Source: Microbulbifer elongatus (GTDB taxonomy: Bacteria; Pseudomonadota; Gammaproteobacteria; Pseudomonadales; Cellvibrionaceae). From it: DNA of 64,000 nucleotides. The stretch spans positions 231,739 through 295,738 of the forward strand of contig NZ_JAIVKJ010000004.1 in the NCBI RefSeq assembly GCF_020524885.1, given 5' to 3'. The notes below the pieces were generated by a model, which saw only the letters and a program-made list of their open reading frames with translations, did not search any database and was not told the origin of the DNA. The first letter of the stretch is position 1. Each line of letters opens with the position of its first letter. The translations under genes were made by a program, and so were the position numbers. Of the stretch, positions 55,367 through 64,000 are shown piece by piece.

Positions 55367-55517
55367 GGGCGGCCTGTGATTATTTTTTTGGCACATGGGG
55401 CAGCGTTGAGGATTGTGATACTAGCATGCAGGTTGCCGGGAAACGAAGAGCGCTCCTCGCTCCCCATCCAGCTCAGCCAGAGCCTGGTGAATCTCAGACG
55501 TGGCACCCCTTTTGAGG

Positions 55518-55573
55518 CGCAATCACCCACAAAAAAGCCGGGCTTTTGCCCGGCTTTTTTGTGGGTGATTGCG
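55518..55573. terminator. Long perfect-palindrome terminator after crp
   Basis: Arms of 26 bases, fully complementary (55518-55543 and 55548-55573), with a TTTT loop. The centre is AAAAAAGCCGGGC/GCCCGGCTTTTTT, a typical bidirectional terminator, extended outward by CAATCACCCAC/GTGGGTGATTG. It starts eight bases past the crp stop. Confidence 0.92.
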
Positions 55574-55580
55574 GGTGTGT

Positions 55581-56216
55581 TCAGCGCGTCCCGTAAACCA
55601 CCATGGTTTTACCTTTCACGGAGACCAGCCCTTGTTCCTCCAGGGTTTTCAGAACCCGGCCCACCATCTCACGGGAGCAGCCGACGATACGGCCGATTTC
55701 CTGGCGGGTGATCTTGATCTGCATGCCTTCCGGGTGGGTCATGGCGTCCGGCTCATTGCACAGGTCGAGCAGGGTGCGCGCCACACGGCCGGTCACGTCC
55801 AGGAACGCCAGATCACCTACCTTGCGGGTGGTGTTGCGCAGGCGCACGGCCATCTGGGTCGCGAGGTTGAACAGGAACTCCGGGTGCTGACGGGTCAGTT
55901 CCTGGAATTTGCTGTAGGAGATTTCCGCTACTTCACATTCGGTCTTGGTGCGCACCCACGCGCTGCGGGTGTCCTGGTCGAACAGGCCCATTTCGCCGAA
56001 GAAGTCGCCGTCGTTCAGGTAGGCAACGATCATCTCGCGACCTTCGTCATCTTCGATCAGGACGGTCACGGAGCCGCGCATGATGAAGTACAGGGACTCG
56101 CAGCGGTCGCCAGCGTAAATAATAGTGCTCTTGGCCGGGTAGCGGCGGCGATGGCAATGAGCGAGAAAATCTTCAATATTGCCAGTAGACAAGGTTTCTT
56201 CGGTAGCAACCGTCAC
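55581..56216 (-). CDS. crp: cAMP receptor protein homologue (Crp/Vfr)
   Basis: A 211-residue CRP-family regulator. The cAMP pocket [30 protein letters not shown] keeps the Glu, Arg and Ser ligands. The HTH is [24 protein letters not shown], with the recognition-helix residues of the CRP type. It is very close to Vfr of Pseudomonas. Monocistronic, ended by a long terminator, and divergent from an OsmC-family gene, as crp and yhfA are in E. coli. A CRP-like site in the shared upstream region suggests autoregulation. Confidence 0.95.
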   Translation of the reverse strand: MTVATEETLSTGNIEDFLAHCHRRRYPAKSTIIYAGDRCESLYFIMRGSVTVLIEDDEGREMIVAYLNDGDFFGEMGLFDQDTRSAWVRTKTECEVAEISYSKFQELTRQHPEFLFNLATQMAVRLRNTTRKVGDLAFLDVTGRVARTLLDLCNEPDAMTHPEGMQIKITRQEIGRIVGCSREMVGRVLKTLEEQGLVSVKGKTMVVYGTR

Positions 56217-56453
56217 GGATCTACTCCTTTTCTAGAATTTTTGTGCCTGATCCCGGTAAGCGGAGGATTATCCCGTTAATTACACGGGGCTGACAGGGGC
56301 AGTGACCGGCAATCGTCCGCAATGTGATCTGGGCCACTGTTTACGACTTTCGCTGTGGTGACCTGAGGCGCGCAGAATGTGATGTTGTTTATAACGGTTG
56401 TGCGAGGTCGATACAACCGCCGTGAGTGATGACTTACTATTCGATTGCCGGCG

Positions 56454-56469
56454 GGTGATGTTGATCACA
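56454..56469. promoter_or_regulatory. Candidate CRP/Vfr binding site
   Basis: GGTGA-N6-TCACA (56454-56469) against the consensus TGTGA-N6-TCACA, one mismatch in the half-sites. It is flanked by an outer inverted repeat TTGCCGG/CCGGCAA (56445-56451, 56476-56482). A poorer TGTGA-N6-CCACT lies at 56323-56338. Both are in the 350-base divergent crp/osmC region, which otherwise shows no gene. Confidence 0.5.
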
Positions 56470-56566
56470 TTTTGACCGGCAAGGTAGCTCCAGCTTAGTG
56501 ATGGAAGGTCGCTGGGCCCAGTGTGATAAGCTCCCCGCCCCATCAATTGAGTAAGGAGTCTATCCC

Positions 56567-56989
56567 ATGGCGGGTGGTGTTATGCAGGGTCAGGTGACCT
56601 GGGTAAATGGCGTCACGTTTGTCGGTGAATCCGGCAGTGGCAATTCTGTGGTGATGGAAGGTGGGCAGAAGAACAACGGCATCCGCCCCATGGAGATGAT
56701 CCTGCTGGGTGTGGGCGGCTGCGCTTCCTACGATGTGGTGGGCATTCTCGAGAAGACCCGTCAGGATGTGGTCAGCTGTCACGTCGAGCTGAAGGGGCAT
56801 CGCCCGGATGCGGTACCGGCGCCTTTCGAGAAGATCGAAATGGAGTTTGTGGTGCGCGGGCGGGACATCAAAGAAAAGCACGTGGCCAAGGCCGTCGAGT
56901 TGTCCGCGGAGAAGTACTGCTCGGCATCGATCATGCTGGGCAAGGCCGGCGTGGAGATTGTGCACACTTACCGGATTGAAGAGGCCTGA
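56567..56989 (+). CDS. OsmC/YhfA family protein
   Basis: A 140-residue protein of the OsmC superfamily, thiol-dependent peroxidases with two cysteines. Here they lie in LLGVGGCASYDVV and AEKYCSASIML, the expected positions. It resembles YhfA, the neighbour of crp in enterics, whose exact substrate is not known. AAGGAG precedes the ATG at 56567. Confidence 0.9.
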   Translation: MAGGVMQGQVTWVNGVTFVGESGSGNSVVMEGGQKNNGIRPMEMILLGVGGCASYDVVGILEKTRQDVVSCHVELKGHRPDAVPAPFEKIEMEFVVRGRDIKEKHVAKAVELSAEKYCSASIMLGKAGVEIVHTYRIEEA

Positions 56990-57011
56990 TCCCACTTTTC
57001 CGGTGGCAAAT

Positions 57012-57048
57012 AAAAACCCCGAGGCTCGCGAGAGGCTCGGGGTTTTTT
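57012..57048. terminator. Bidirectional terminator between osmC-like gene and coq7
   Basis: AAAAACCCCGAG (57012-57023) pairs with CTCGGGGTTTTT (57036-57047), with T6 on the plus side and T5 on the minus side. It sits between convergent genes. Confidence 0.9.
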
Positions 57049-57064
57049 ATTGGGTACTGAGAAG

Positions 57065-57712
57065 TCAGGTCCGGTAGCTGACGGAGGTCATCGCTTTCGA
57101 AACCAGCGTCATTAGTCCTTTCACCGGGCCGGGAAAGCGTGCTCCACCGGCGTCGAGCGCCGCATGCTGGTGTTTGGCTTCATCCACCAGCATCTGTTCG
57201 ACAACAGCGCGGCTTTTCTCGTCCTGGGCTGGCAGTTCCTGCAGATGGCTCTCAAGGTGCTTGCACACCTGCTCTTCCGTTGCGGCAACAAAGCCGAGGC
57301 TGACCTTATCGCTGATCTTACCGGCAGCGGCGCCGATGCCGAACGAAAGGCCGTACCACAGCGGATTGAGCACACTGGGGCGGCTGCCGAGTTCGTCCAG
57401 ACGCTGCTCGCACCAGGCGAGGTGATCGATTTCCTCGTCTGCGGCGTGCTCCATTTCCGCGCGTACCTGCGGCAGTTTGGCGGTGAGTGCCTGGCCCTGG
57501 TAAAGGGCCTGGGCGCAGACTTCGCCGCTGTGGTTGACCCGCATCAGCCCCGCGGCATGGCGGCGTTCGCTATCGGACAGTTCCGCTTCATCCACGGACT
57601 TCGATGGCGACGGGCGCTCGTGACACGGGGAGCCGGGGCTCAGGGTGCGCAGGGCGCGATCCGCCTGCAGCAGCAGGCGGTCGAGACCGGTCAGTTGGCG
57701 TTGGCTGCTCAC
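57065..57712 (-). CDS. coq7: 3-demethoxyubiquinol 3-hydroxylase Coq7
   Basis: Di-iron hydroxylase of the last ring hydroxylation in ubiquinone synthesis, the alternative to UbiF. A 215-residue protein with paired metal motifs: NHSGEVCAQ (E64), [14 protein letters not shown] (E94, H97), [12 protein letters not shown] and VDEAKHQ. The start is a GTG at 57712 with AAGGAG seven bases upstream; the longer open frame runs back into purD and is not supported. It follows purD by 20 bases. Confidence 0.93.
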   Translation of the reverse strand: MSSQRQLTGLDRLLLQADRALRTLSPGSPCHERPSPSKSVDEAELSDSERRHAAGLMRVNHSGEVCAQALYQGQALTAKLPQVRAEMEHAADEEIDHLAWCEQRLDELGSRPSVLNPLWYGLSFGIGAAAGKISDKVSLGFVAATEEQVCKHLESHLQELPAQDEKSRAVVEQMLVDEAKHQHAALDAGGARFPGPVKGLMTLVSKAMTSVSYRT

Positions 57713-57732
57713 TGAAAGCTCCTTGGCAATGG

Positions 57733-59028
57733 TTACGCTTTCTCGGCTTCTTCCCGCTCTACCGCGCGGTAGCCGATATCCTTGCGGTAGAAGGAACCTT
57801 CCCAGTAGATCTTGCGTGCGCACTCGTAGGCGTTGGCCTGGGCTTCCGCGACGGTGTCACCCAGTGCGGTGGCGCAGAGTACGCGGCCGCCGCTGGTGAC
57901 GACACGTTCGCCGTCCAGCGCGGTACCGGCCTGGAAGACTTTGGCGTTTTCACTGTCGGCCTTGTCGAGGCCGGAGATGGCGTCACCCTTGCGGTAGCTG
58001 CCGGGGTAGCCGTGGGCGGCCAGTACCACGCCCAGCGCCGGGCGGGGGTCCCACTCGACGGTGACTTCATTGAGGCGCTTTTCAAGCGCCGCCATGCACA
58101 GCTCAACCAGGTCGGATTTGAGGCGCATCATGATCGGCTGGGTTTCCGGGTCGCCGAATCGGCAGTTGTATTCGATAACCTTGGGTGCGCCTTCGGCGCT
58201 GATCATCAGGCCGGCATAAAGGAATCCGGTGTAGGGCATACCTTCGCTGGCGAGGCCTTTGACGGTGGGCTCGATGACTTCTTTCATCACCCGGTCGTGA
58301 ACTTCCGGGGTGACCACTGGTGCCGGGGAGTAGGCGCCCATACCGCCGGTGTTGGGGCCGGTGTCGCCGTCGCCGACGCGTTTGTGATCCTGGCTGGTAG
58401 CCATGGGCAGAATGTTCTCGCCATCGACCATAACGATGAAGCTGGCTTCTTCACCGGTGAGGAACTCTTCAATCACGACACGGCAGCCGGCGTCGCCGAA
58501 GGCGTTGCCGCTCAACATGTCGCGCACGGCCAGTTCGGCCTGCTCGACGGTCTCAGCGACGATGACGCCTTTACCCGCGGCGAGGCCGTCGGCTTTGACG
58601 ACGATCGGGGCGCCCTGTTCACGCACGTAGGTCACGGCCGGTTCGACTTCGGTGAAGTTCTTGTAGGCGGCGGTGGGGATGGCGTGACGCTCTAAAAAGT
58701 CCTTGGTGAAAGCTTTGGAGCCTTCGAGCTGGGCGGCCGCTTTTTCCGGGCCGAAGATGTTGTGGCCGCGGCTGTTGAAGAAGTCGACGATGCCTTCGAC
58801 GAGGGGAACTTCGGGGCCGACGATGGTGAGGTGGATACCTTTTTCTTCGACGAGGTCAGACAGGGCGGAGAAGTTGTCGACGCCGATGTTGACGTTCTGG
58901 AGTTTGGGTTCGCGGGCAGTGCCGGCGTTACCGGGGGCGACGAAGACGGTGTCTACGGCGGGGTTTTGGGCGGCCTTCCAGGCCAGTGCATGTTCGCGGC
59001 CACCAGAGCCGATTACCAGGATGTTCAT
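57733..59028 (-). CDS. purD: Phosphoribosylamine-glycine ligase
   Basis: Second step of purine synthesis. A 431-residue ATP-grasp enzyme: [32 protein letters not shown] (ATP-grasp loop), and the metal-binding [20 protein letters not shown]. It lies downstream of purH, with copy 3 of the palindromic repeat in the 343-base gap, and upstream of coq7. Confidence 0.97.
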   Translation of the reverse strand: MNILVIGSGGREHALAWKAAQNPAVDTVFVAPGNAGTAREPKLQNVNIGVDNFSALSDLVEEKGIHLTIVGPEVPLVEGIVDFFNSRGHNIFGPEKAAAQLEGSKAFTKDFLERHAIPTAAYKNFTEVEPAVTYVREQGAPIVVKADGLAAGKGVIVAETVEQAELAVRDMLSGNAFGDAGCRVVIEEFLTGEEASFIVMVDGENILPMATSQDHKRVGDGDTGPNTGGMGAYSPAPVVTPEVHDRVMKEVIEPTVKGLASEGMPYTGFLYAGLMISAEGAPKVIEYNCRFGDPETQPIMMRLKSDLVELCMAALEKRLNEVTVEWDPRPALGVVLAAHGYPGSYRKGDAISGLDKADSENAKVFQAGTALDGERVVTSGGRVLCATALGDTVAEAQANAYECARKIYWEGSFYRKDIGYRAVEREEAEKA

Positions 59029-59151
59029 TCTTGAGTTTCCCCGTGCCTGTGTTTTAGGTGGGCTAGTTTAGCATTGTGCGCTGGGTTGCCGGGTAGGGAC
59101 TGGGAGTCGGGAGGTATTTAAGAGTGCTTCGTTGCCAGTCCTGTGGCGGTC

Positions 59152-59290
59152 CTGGAGCTGGTGCCCCTTTCCGAGATACGCCGTAAACCCATCCTTGGGG
59201 GCTCGGCTGCGGCCGGTCCGGCCGCTCCAAGCATTCACGGCGCCTGCGGCCCTGGCCGCAGACGGTCTCGGAAAGGGGCACCAGCCCCAG
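59152..59290 (-). repeat. Palindromic repeat, copy 3 (core variant GGATGGGTTTACGGCG)
   Basis: Outer arms of 25 bases (59152-59176 and 59266-59290) with one G-T type mismatch, built around CTGGTGCCCCTTTCCGAGA. The core (about 59177-59204, minus strand) differs from copies 1 and 2 by one base inside GGGATGGG and one at its end. The inner part is larger than in other copies: CTGCGGCC/GGCCGCAG enclosing further GGCC palindromes. It lies between purH and purD, core on the coding strand. Confidence 0.88.
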
Positions 59291-59371
59291 AACCTTCCCG
59301 TATAGCGCGGGAATATTACGTACCTATTTCGGCAAGTGCCGGTGGGCGATAGTCGTCGCCCGATTCCGCGC

Positions 59372-60946
59372 TTAGTGGCGGAAGTGACGCATACCGGTAA
59401 ACACCATTGCCATACCGTGCTCGTCAGCAGCGGCGATGACTTCGTCGTCGCGCATGGAGCCGCCGGGCTGGATTACGGCGCTGATACCTACCTTGGCGGC
59501 GTTATCGATGCCGTCGCGGAAGGGGAAGAAGGCGTCGGAGGCCATGACAGCGCCCTTCACTTCGAGGCCAGCGTGTTCGGCCTTGATGGCGGCGATACGG
59601 GCGGAGTTGACGCGGCTCATCTGGCCGGCGCCGACGCCGATGGTGCGGCCGTCTTTGGCGTAGATGATGGCGTTAGACTTGACCATCTTGGCGACTTTCC
59701 AGGCGAACAGCAGCTCGTCCAGTTGTTCGTCAGAGGGCTGTACCTTGGTAACCACCTTGAGGTCTTCCTTGGCAACCATGCCGTTGTCTTTTTCCTGTAC
59801 CAGCAGGCCACCGGTGACGCGCTTGAAGTCGAAGGCGGTTGGACGCTCGGTAGTCCATTCACCGCACTCCAGCAGGCGCACGTTCTTCTTGGCGGAGACG
59901 GCGTGGGCGGCTTCGGCGCTGACCTTAGGTGCGATGATCACTTCGGAGAACTGCTTGTCGACGATCAGCTGGGCGGTCTCGGCGTCCAGTTCTCGGTTGA
60001 AGGCGATGATGCCACCGAAGGCAGACTCCGGATCGGTGGCGAAGGCCAGTTCGTAGGCGGTCTTGATATCACCGGCCACGGCCACACCACAGGGGTTCGC
60101 GTGCTTGACGATGACGCAGGCCGGCTCGTCGAACAGTTTGACGGTTTCCAGGGCGGCGTCGGTGTCGGCGACGTTGTTGAAGGAGAGTTCCTTACCCTGC
60201 AGCTGGTTGGCGGTGGAGACGGAGGCCTCTTCCGCGTCGGCTTCCACATAGAAAGCAGCTTTCTGGTGCGGGTTTTCGCCGTAGCGCATGTCCTGGGCTT
60301 TTTCGAACTGCACGTTGAAGGTGTTGGGGAACTCGCGGGCTTCGTTTTTGGTGTTACGCGCGCCGAAGTGGTTGGCGATCATGCCATCGTACTGAGCGGT
60401 GTGCTCAAAAGCCTGCACCATCAGGTCGTAGCGGGTTTCGTAGCCCAGCTGACCTTCGTTGGCTTTCATTTCTTCGATCACGGTGTCGTAGCTGTGGGCA
60501 TTGACCACGATGGCGACATCTTTGTGATTCTTGGCGGCGGAGCGGACCATGGTGGGGCCGCCGATGTCGATGTTTTCAATGGCGGTGGGCAGGTCGCAGT
60601 TAGGATCGGCGACGGTGGCCTTGAAGGGGTAGAGGTTGACCACGACCATGTCGATGGGCTTGATGCCGTGTTCATCCATTACCGCGTCGTCCTTGCCGCG
60701 ACGGCCGAGGATGCCGCCGTGCACTTTCGGGTGCAGGGTTTTGACGCGGCCGTCCATCATTTCCGGGAAACCGGTGTAGTCGGAAACTTCCACTACCGGA
60801 ATACCGGCTTCGCCAAGCTGGCGGTAGGTGCCGCCGGTGGAGAGGATCTCCACGCCCATTTCAGATAGCTCGCGGGCAAATTCCACAATGCCGGTTTTGT
60901 CAGAAACGCTGATCAGCGCGCGGCGAACGGCCACCTTGTCAGTCAT
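59372..60946 (-). CDS. purH: Bifunctional AICAR transformylase/IMP cyclohydrolase
   Basis: Last two steps of IMP synthesis. A 524-residue protein with the N-terminal MGS-like cyclohydrolase ([49 protein letters not shown]) and the C-terminal transformylase ([26 protein letters not shown], and near the end [20 protein letters not shown]). The ATG at 60946 ([14 protein letters not shown]) is preferred over one 39 bases earlier. Upstream lies the fis terminator, so purH has its own promoter. Confidence 0.97.
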   Translation of the reverse strand: MTDKVAVRRALISVSDKTGIVEFARELSEMGVEILSTGGTYRQLGEAGIPVVEVSDYTGFPEMMDGRVKTLHPKVHGGILGRRGKDDAVMDEHGIKPIDMVVVNLYPFKATVADPNCDLPTAIENIDIGGPTMVRSAAKNHKDVAIVVNAHSYDTVIEEMKANEGQLGYETRYDLMVQAFEHTAQYDGMIANHFGARNTKNEAREFPNTFNVQFEKAQDMRYGENPHQKAAFYVEADAEEASVSTANQLQGKELSFNNVADTDAALETVKLFDEPACVIVKHANPCGVAVAGDIKTAYELAFATDPESAFGGIIAFNRELDAETAQLIVDKQFSEVIIAPKVSAEAAHAVSAKKNVRLLECGEWTTERPTAFDFKRVTGGLLVQEKDNGMVAKEDLKVVTKVQPSDEQLDELLFAWKVAKMVKSNAIIYAKDGRTIGVGAGQMSRVNSARIAAIKAEHAGLEVKGAVMASDAFFPFRDGIDNAAKVGISAVIQPGGSMRDDEVIAAADEHGMAMVFTGMRHFRH

Positions 60947-60995
60947 ATCGCATCGTCCACTTGATTTAGAAAAGAACTGGTACAACAGAAAATAG

Positions 60996-61028
60996 CGAGG
61001 GGGGATGAGCCTGGCCCATCCCCCCTCG
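60996..61028 (-). terminator. Terminator after fis
   Basis: CGAGGGGGGATG (60996-61007) pairs with CATCCCCCCTCG (61017-61028), a 12-bp stem with a 9-base loop. On the minus strand CTATTTTCTG follows, a modest T-run. It separates dusB-fis from purH. Confidence 0.75.
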
Positions 61029-61077
61029 TCGAATTTTTACCGCTCCGGCCTGTGTCTGCCGGTAGCGGTTGGCCGCC

Positions 61078-61377
61078 TTACAGCAGGCCGTAGCGCTTGA
61101 GCTTCTTGCGCAGGGTACCCCGATTGAGGCCCAGCAGCTGTGCCGCGCGGGTCTGGTTGTGGCGGGTGTGCTTCATCACCACTTCCAGCATCGGCGCTTC
61201 AATCTCGGACAGCACCATATCGTACACATCGGTCACCATCTGACCGTCCAGGTGACGGAAGTAGTTTTCCATCGCCTGTTCAACCGCATCGCGCAATGCC
61301 TGCGGTTGTTGTAGTTGAGTCTGGCCCCCAGTGGATACCACATCGCTGGTATCCGGAATCAGTGCTTCGTTAGTCAT
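61078..61377 (-). CDS. fis: DNA-binding protein Fis
   Basis: Nucleoid protein that bends DNA and activates rRNA promoters. A 99-residue protein with the beta-hairpin arm, then [48 protein letters not shown], which holds the near-invariant C-terminal HTH. Its ATG overlaps the end of dusB by four bases, the conserved dusB-fis operon. Confidence 0.97.
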   Translation of the reverse strand: MTNEALIPDTSDVVSTGGQTQLQQPQALRDAVEQAMENYFRHLDGQMVTDVYDMVLSEIEAPMLEVVMKHTRHNQTRAAQLLGLNRGTLRKKLKRYGLL

Positions 61378-62384
61378 GCCGCTTTTGCCCCTCTAGTTAT
61401 TCGGCGTTCAAACCACTCACGAACGCTGGCATGTTGTGCTTCTGCGCTATCCAATCGGTTAAAGGTCTTACGAAAGTCCTCGCTGTCCGCGAGTGTTCTC
61501 ACGTACCAACCCACATGTTTGCGGGCAATACGTACCCCCATAACCTCACCGTAGAAACGGTGCAGTTCACTCAGGTGAGTGATTAATATATCCCTAACTT
61601 CTTCCAGTGAGGGCTCCGGCAGCTGCTCCCCTGTTGCCAGGTAGTGGGCAATCTCCCGAAAAATCCATGGACGTCCCTGAGCCGCGCGGCCAATCATGAC
61701 CGCCTTGGCGCCGGTGTAGTCCAACACCTTGCGGGCCTTTTCCGCGCCGGTAATGTCGCCGTTGGCAAAGACAGGTATCTTCACCGCGGACACAATCTCG
61801 GCAATGGTATCGAATTCGGCCTGACCATGGTAGCCACAGGCGCGGGTGCGTCCATGAACTGCCAGGGCAGAAATTCCGAGATCCTCGGCCATTTTGGCCA
61901 CCGTCACGCCGTTGCGGCTATCCGGACACCAGCCAGTGCGAATTTTCAGCGTCACTGGGACTGAGACGGATGAAACCACCGCTTCCAGAATGTCGGCGAC
62001 CAGTTTTTCGTCGCGCAGCAGGGCGGAGCCCGCCGCTTTTTTACACACCTTTTTTGCCGGGCAGCCCATGTTGATATCGATGATCTGGGCGCCACGCTCG
62101 GCGTTTGCCCGGGCCGCATCGGCCATCATCTCGGGGTCGCCGCCGGCAATCTGTACCGAAATAGGTCCCGCTTCACCGGCGTGATCGAGGCGCATCCGCG
62201 ATTTGCGGCTGTTCCACAAGCTGGTGTCGGAGGTGACCATTTCTGATACCACGAGACCGGCGCCGAGCTCTCGGCACAGCGTGCGGAAGGGACGATCAGT
62301 AACGCCGGCCATGGGCGCCAGGATGACTGGTGCGCCGATGTTATAGGGGCCGATGGCGAAGCTGCTTGGTAATTCCGTGGGCAA
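61374..62384 (-). CDS. dusB: tRNA-dihydrouridine synthase B
   Basis: FMN-dependent enzyme that reduces uridine to dihydrouridine in tRNA. A 336-residue TIM barrel: [13 protein letters not shown], the catalytic cysteine region [33 protein letters not shown], and [13 protein letters not shown]. First gene of dusB-fis. The 184 bases upstream should hold the promoter; AAATTGTTCGATGG-type AT-rich sequence near 62475 is the only candidate area. Confidence 0.96.
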   Translation of the reverse strand: MPTELPSSFAIGPYNIGAPVILAPMAGVTDRPFRTLCRELGAGLVVSEMVTSDTSLWNSRKSRMRLDHAGEAGPISVQIAGGDPEMMADAARANAERGAQIIDINMGCPAKKVCKKAAGSALLRDEKLVADILEAVVSSVSVPVTLKIRTGWCPDSRNGVTVAKMAEDLGISALAVHGRTRACGYHGQAEFDTIAEIVSAVKIPVFANGDITGAEKARKVLDYTGAKAVMIGRAAQGRPWIFREIAHYLATGEQLPEPSLEEVRDILITHLSELHRFYGEVMGVRIARKHVGWYVRTLADSEDFRKTFNRLDSAEAQHASVREWFERRITRGAKAA

Positions 62385-62568
62385 CTCGCCCTCCCGCGGG
62401 TCTGGTCTCAGTGGGTGTCAAAGAGCCGCCTATGATAGCGGCTGCCCGCCCGGTGGAAAAGCGAAAAAGCGCGCAAATTGTTCGATGGCTGGCCGTTTAG
62501 GGCGAACTTTGTGCAACAATTTGTAGCAATTTGCGCCATACCCTGGCGGGTGAGGGCCTCTTTAGGAA

Positions 62569-63840
62569 TTACTGTGGCGCGATTCGCAGCTCGTAATTTA
62601 CTGCCTCAGGGCCCGGATCAACGATATCCAGAGCGATATGCACGGGGTTGCCGACGGGCATCAACTTTCGTCCCGACAGCTCACCTTTGAGGTAGTCCTG
62701 AGGGGTGAAGCGACGGCTGGCCACCGGTGCATTCTTCAGGTCGGTGAAGCGCAGTTGCAGCGTCGGGAATGGCTGATCAAACGGCGCTCGATTGAGAATG
62801 ACTGCTTCCACGGCGAGGGCGCCGGGGATCTGCGGGTGGCTGCGCACTACCAGGTTGGAAGTATGCATCGCGTTGATGTCCACCTGCGCCGGGAGCTTGC
62901 AGCCCAGGAGCGGGCAGATCTGGGCGTAGATGGCACGCCAGGGCTCGCGTTTGCTGAGTGTGTCGAAACGGAAGTAGGCGGTCTGGGCGGCCAGTGCCAG
63001 CATTAGTATCACAACGCCCAGTGTCCACGCCCATCCGGGGACCCGGTTGTGCCGTTTGGGTTGCCAGTTGACTTCGATGGGCGCGGGGCCAATGGCGGAG
63101 ATCAGTTGGTCGCGCGGCAGAAGCGGGGCCTGGTCGCGTTGACTGGCGTCAATATGGTCGTCGGTGCTGGCGGATAGAGGCTCATCTGCATAGTCACCAT
63201 GTTGCTGCTTTCCGGGGCGGCGGCTGGCGTCGGGCAGTATCTGGTCGTCGCTGTACAGGGTTTCGTCGTCGAGATCCGGCTGTTCGAAGTCATCGTCGCG
63301 GCGCTTGGCGGGTGCGATACCGCTGGATTCTTCGCGGGCGATTTCCTCGGCCCAGGGGTTATCGCTGGCCCGGCTCAAGTCGTCGAGGTCGTCGTCGAGG
63401 CTGCTGCCGAGGTCGAGATCCTGCTGGGTGTCTTCCTGTTCGTCGAGGTTCTGCCACTGGTGTTCGCCGAAGGCGTCGTCGATCAGCGGGTTCTCGCGGT
63501 TGGTTTCTTCCGGTTTGCCGGTGTTTTCTTTTGCCGCTCCTGAGTCAGGCTTGCCACTTTTGGGTTTTGTCCTGGGCAGTGTGTCCTCGTCGTCGCTGTC
63601 GTCGCCGTCCAGTTCGATGTCATCGTGGATGAGAAAATCGTCGTCTTCGAGGAGTTCGTCGATAGCCTTCTTAGTGTCGGCGGGGGTGGGGTCACCTTGG
63701 TTGAAGACGATGTTCTCGTCGGCGCGAAATACTTGCAGGCACGAGCCGCAGCGCACGGCACCACGGGCGGCGCGCAGCTGTTGTTCGCTGACGTGAAACG
63801 AGGTGCTGCAGTGGGGGCAGCGGGTGACCAGTTGCGACAT
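62569..63840 (-). CDS. Zinc-ribbon (MJ0042) and DUF3426 membrane protein
   Basis: A 423-residue protein. The N-terminal zinc ribbon has C8, C11, C31, C34 (RCPHCSTSFHVS...RCGSCLQVFRA). A long acidic, low-complexity region (about 50-235) follows, then one membrane helix (VPGWAWTLGVVILMLALAAQTAYF) and a C-terminal DUF3426 domain with NRAPFDQPFPTLQLRFTD. Function is unknown; in pseudomonads the gene lies between prmA and dusB-fis, and the same order fits here, with prmA expected just beyond the right edge. Confidence 0.85.
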   Translation of the reverse strand: MSQLVTRCPHCSTSFHVSEQQLRAARGAVRCGSCLQVFRADENIVFNQGDPTPADTKKAIDELLEDDDFLIHDDIELDGDDSDDEDTLPRTKPKSGKPDSGAAKENTGKPEETNRENPLIDDAFGEHQWQNLDEQEDTQQDLDLGSSLDDDLDDLSRASDNPWAEEIAREESSGIAPAKRRDDDFEQPDLDDETLYSDDQILPDASRRPGKQQHGDYADEPLSASTDDHIDASQRDQAPLLPRDQLISAIGPAPIEVNWQPKRHNRVPGWAWTLGVVILMLALAAQTAYFRFDTLSKREPWRAIYAQICPLLGCKLPAQVDINAMHTSNLVVRSHPQIPGALAVEAVILNRAPFDQPFPTLQLRFTDLKNAPVASRRFTPQDYLKGELSGRKLMPVGNPVHIALDIVDPGPEAVNYELRIAPQ

Positions 63841-63937
63841 GGAGTTCGACGATTATTGGTTTGGCGGGGAAGTTTATCAGCCGGAGGGCTTGTCGCGTAG
63901 TCCGTTTGGGCGCTTCGTAGGCTGGGTCTCGGGCGTC

Positions 63938-64000
63938 GCTGCTACCGATACTCTCTCGCGGGACACGCCGTAAACCCATCCCTGGGGGCTCGTCTGCGGC
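63938..64000 (-). repeat. Palindromic repeat, copy 4, cut by window end
   Basis: The core, identical in GGGATGGGTTTACGGCG to copies 1 and 2, lies on the minus strand at about 63964-63990. The left outer arm candidate is GCTGCTACCGATACTCTC followed by TCGCGGGA. Here the stem base next to the core is TCCCG rather than TCTCG. The matching arm lies outside the window, so pairing cannot be checked here. Confidence 0.75.

Noticed and set aside
1..64000. CRISPR arrays, tRNA or rRNA genes, insertion sequences with transposases, prophage
   Set aside because: I looked for regularly spaced repeats, tRNA-like CCA-ended cloverleafs, and transposase or integrase proteins and found none that I could support.

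Overview
The window reads as ordinary chromosome from a marine-type gammaproteobacterium. Several traits suggest the Cellvibrionales, possibly a Microbulbifer-like genus: the AmgK/MurU cell-wall recycling pair beside lptD, a Vfr/Crp protein, a secreted pullulanase with a GlyGly-CTERM tail, and abundant TonB-dependent receptors. That placement is inference from gene content and synteny, since no rRNA lies in the window.

Layout. 1-4.0 kb (minus): macromolecular-synthesis cluster rpsU-yqeY-dnaG-rpoD, with rpoD running off the left edge. 4.4-6.4 kb (plus): tsaD, folB, folK. 6.4-10.7 kb (minus): OmpR/PhoQ-type two-component system followed by a membrane-anchored DJ-1/PfpI protein and an alpha/beta hydrolase. 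10.8-14.8 kb (minus): old yellow enzyme, a REP-type palindrome pair, a purine-type phosphoribosyltransferase, a FolM-like reductase and cca. 14.9-15.8 kb: a candidate ~180-nt small RNA divergent from a DNA-binding/pseudo-receiver protein. 15.9-20.9 kb (minus): prkA-yeaH-spoVR stress operon. 21.3-25.9 kb: galE and a large pullulanase, convergent. 26.2-33 kb (minus): lptD-surA-pdxA-rsmA-apaH envelope/ribosome operon. 33.3-41.2 kb (plus): amgK, murU, rpe, trpE, a voltage-gated cation channel, trpG, trpD, trpC. 41.4-43.6 kb: M3 lipoprotein peptidase. 43.7-55.4 kb (minus): TPR sulfotransferase, two TonB receptors, an exported fumarase-superfamily lyase, a DASS dicarboxylate carrier, and a minimal FecR/ECF sigma pair. 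55.6-57 kb: crp/vfr and a divergent OsmC protein. 57-63.8 kb (minus): coq7, purD, purH, fis, dusB and a zinc-ribbon/DUF3426 protein.

Most of the window is housekeeping. The main unexplained structure is a dispersed palindromic repeat with four copies (18.8, 39.2, 59.2 and 63.9 kb, the last cut by the window end). All share a core containing GGGATGGGTTTACGGCG or a one-base variant. In the three complete copies the core lies inside a stem whose outer arms differ completely between copies but are complementary within each copy. Three copies lie between co-directional genes and the fourth probably does. Other leads are the small RNA at 14.9-15.1 kb (near-consensus promoter, nested rod fold, terminator), a channel in the trp cluster with a TFEDWTD selectivity filter that suggests calcium permeation, an apparent outer-membrane receptor/periplasmic lyase/dicarboxylate carrier system, and an anti-sigma factor lacking its sensor domain.
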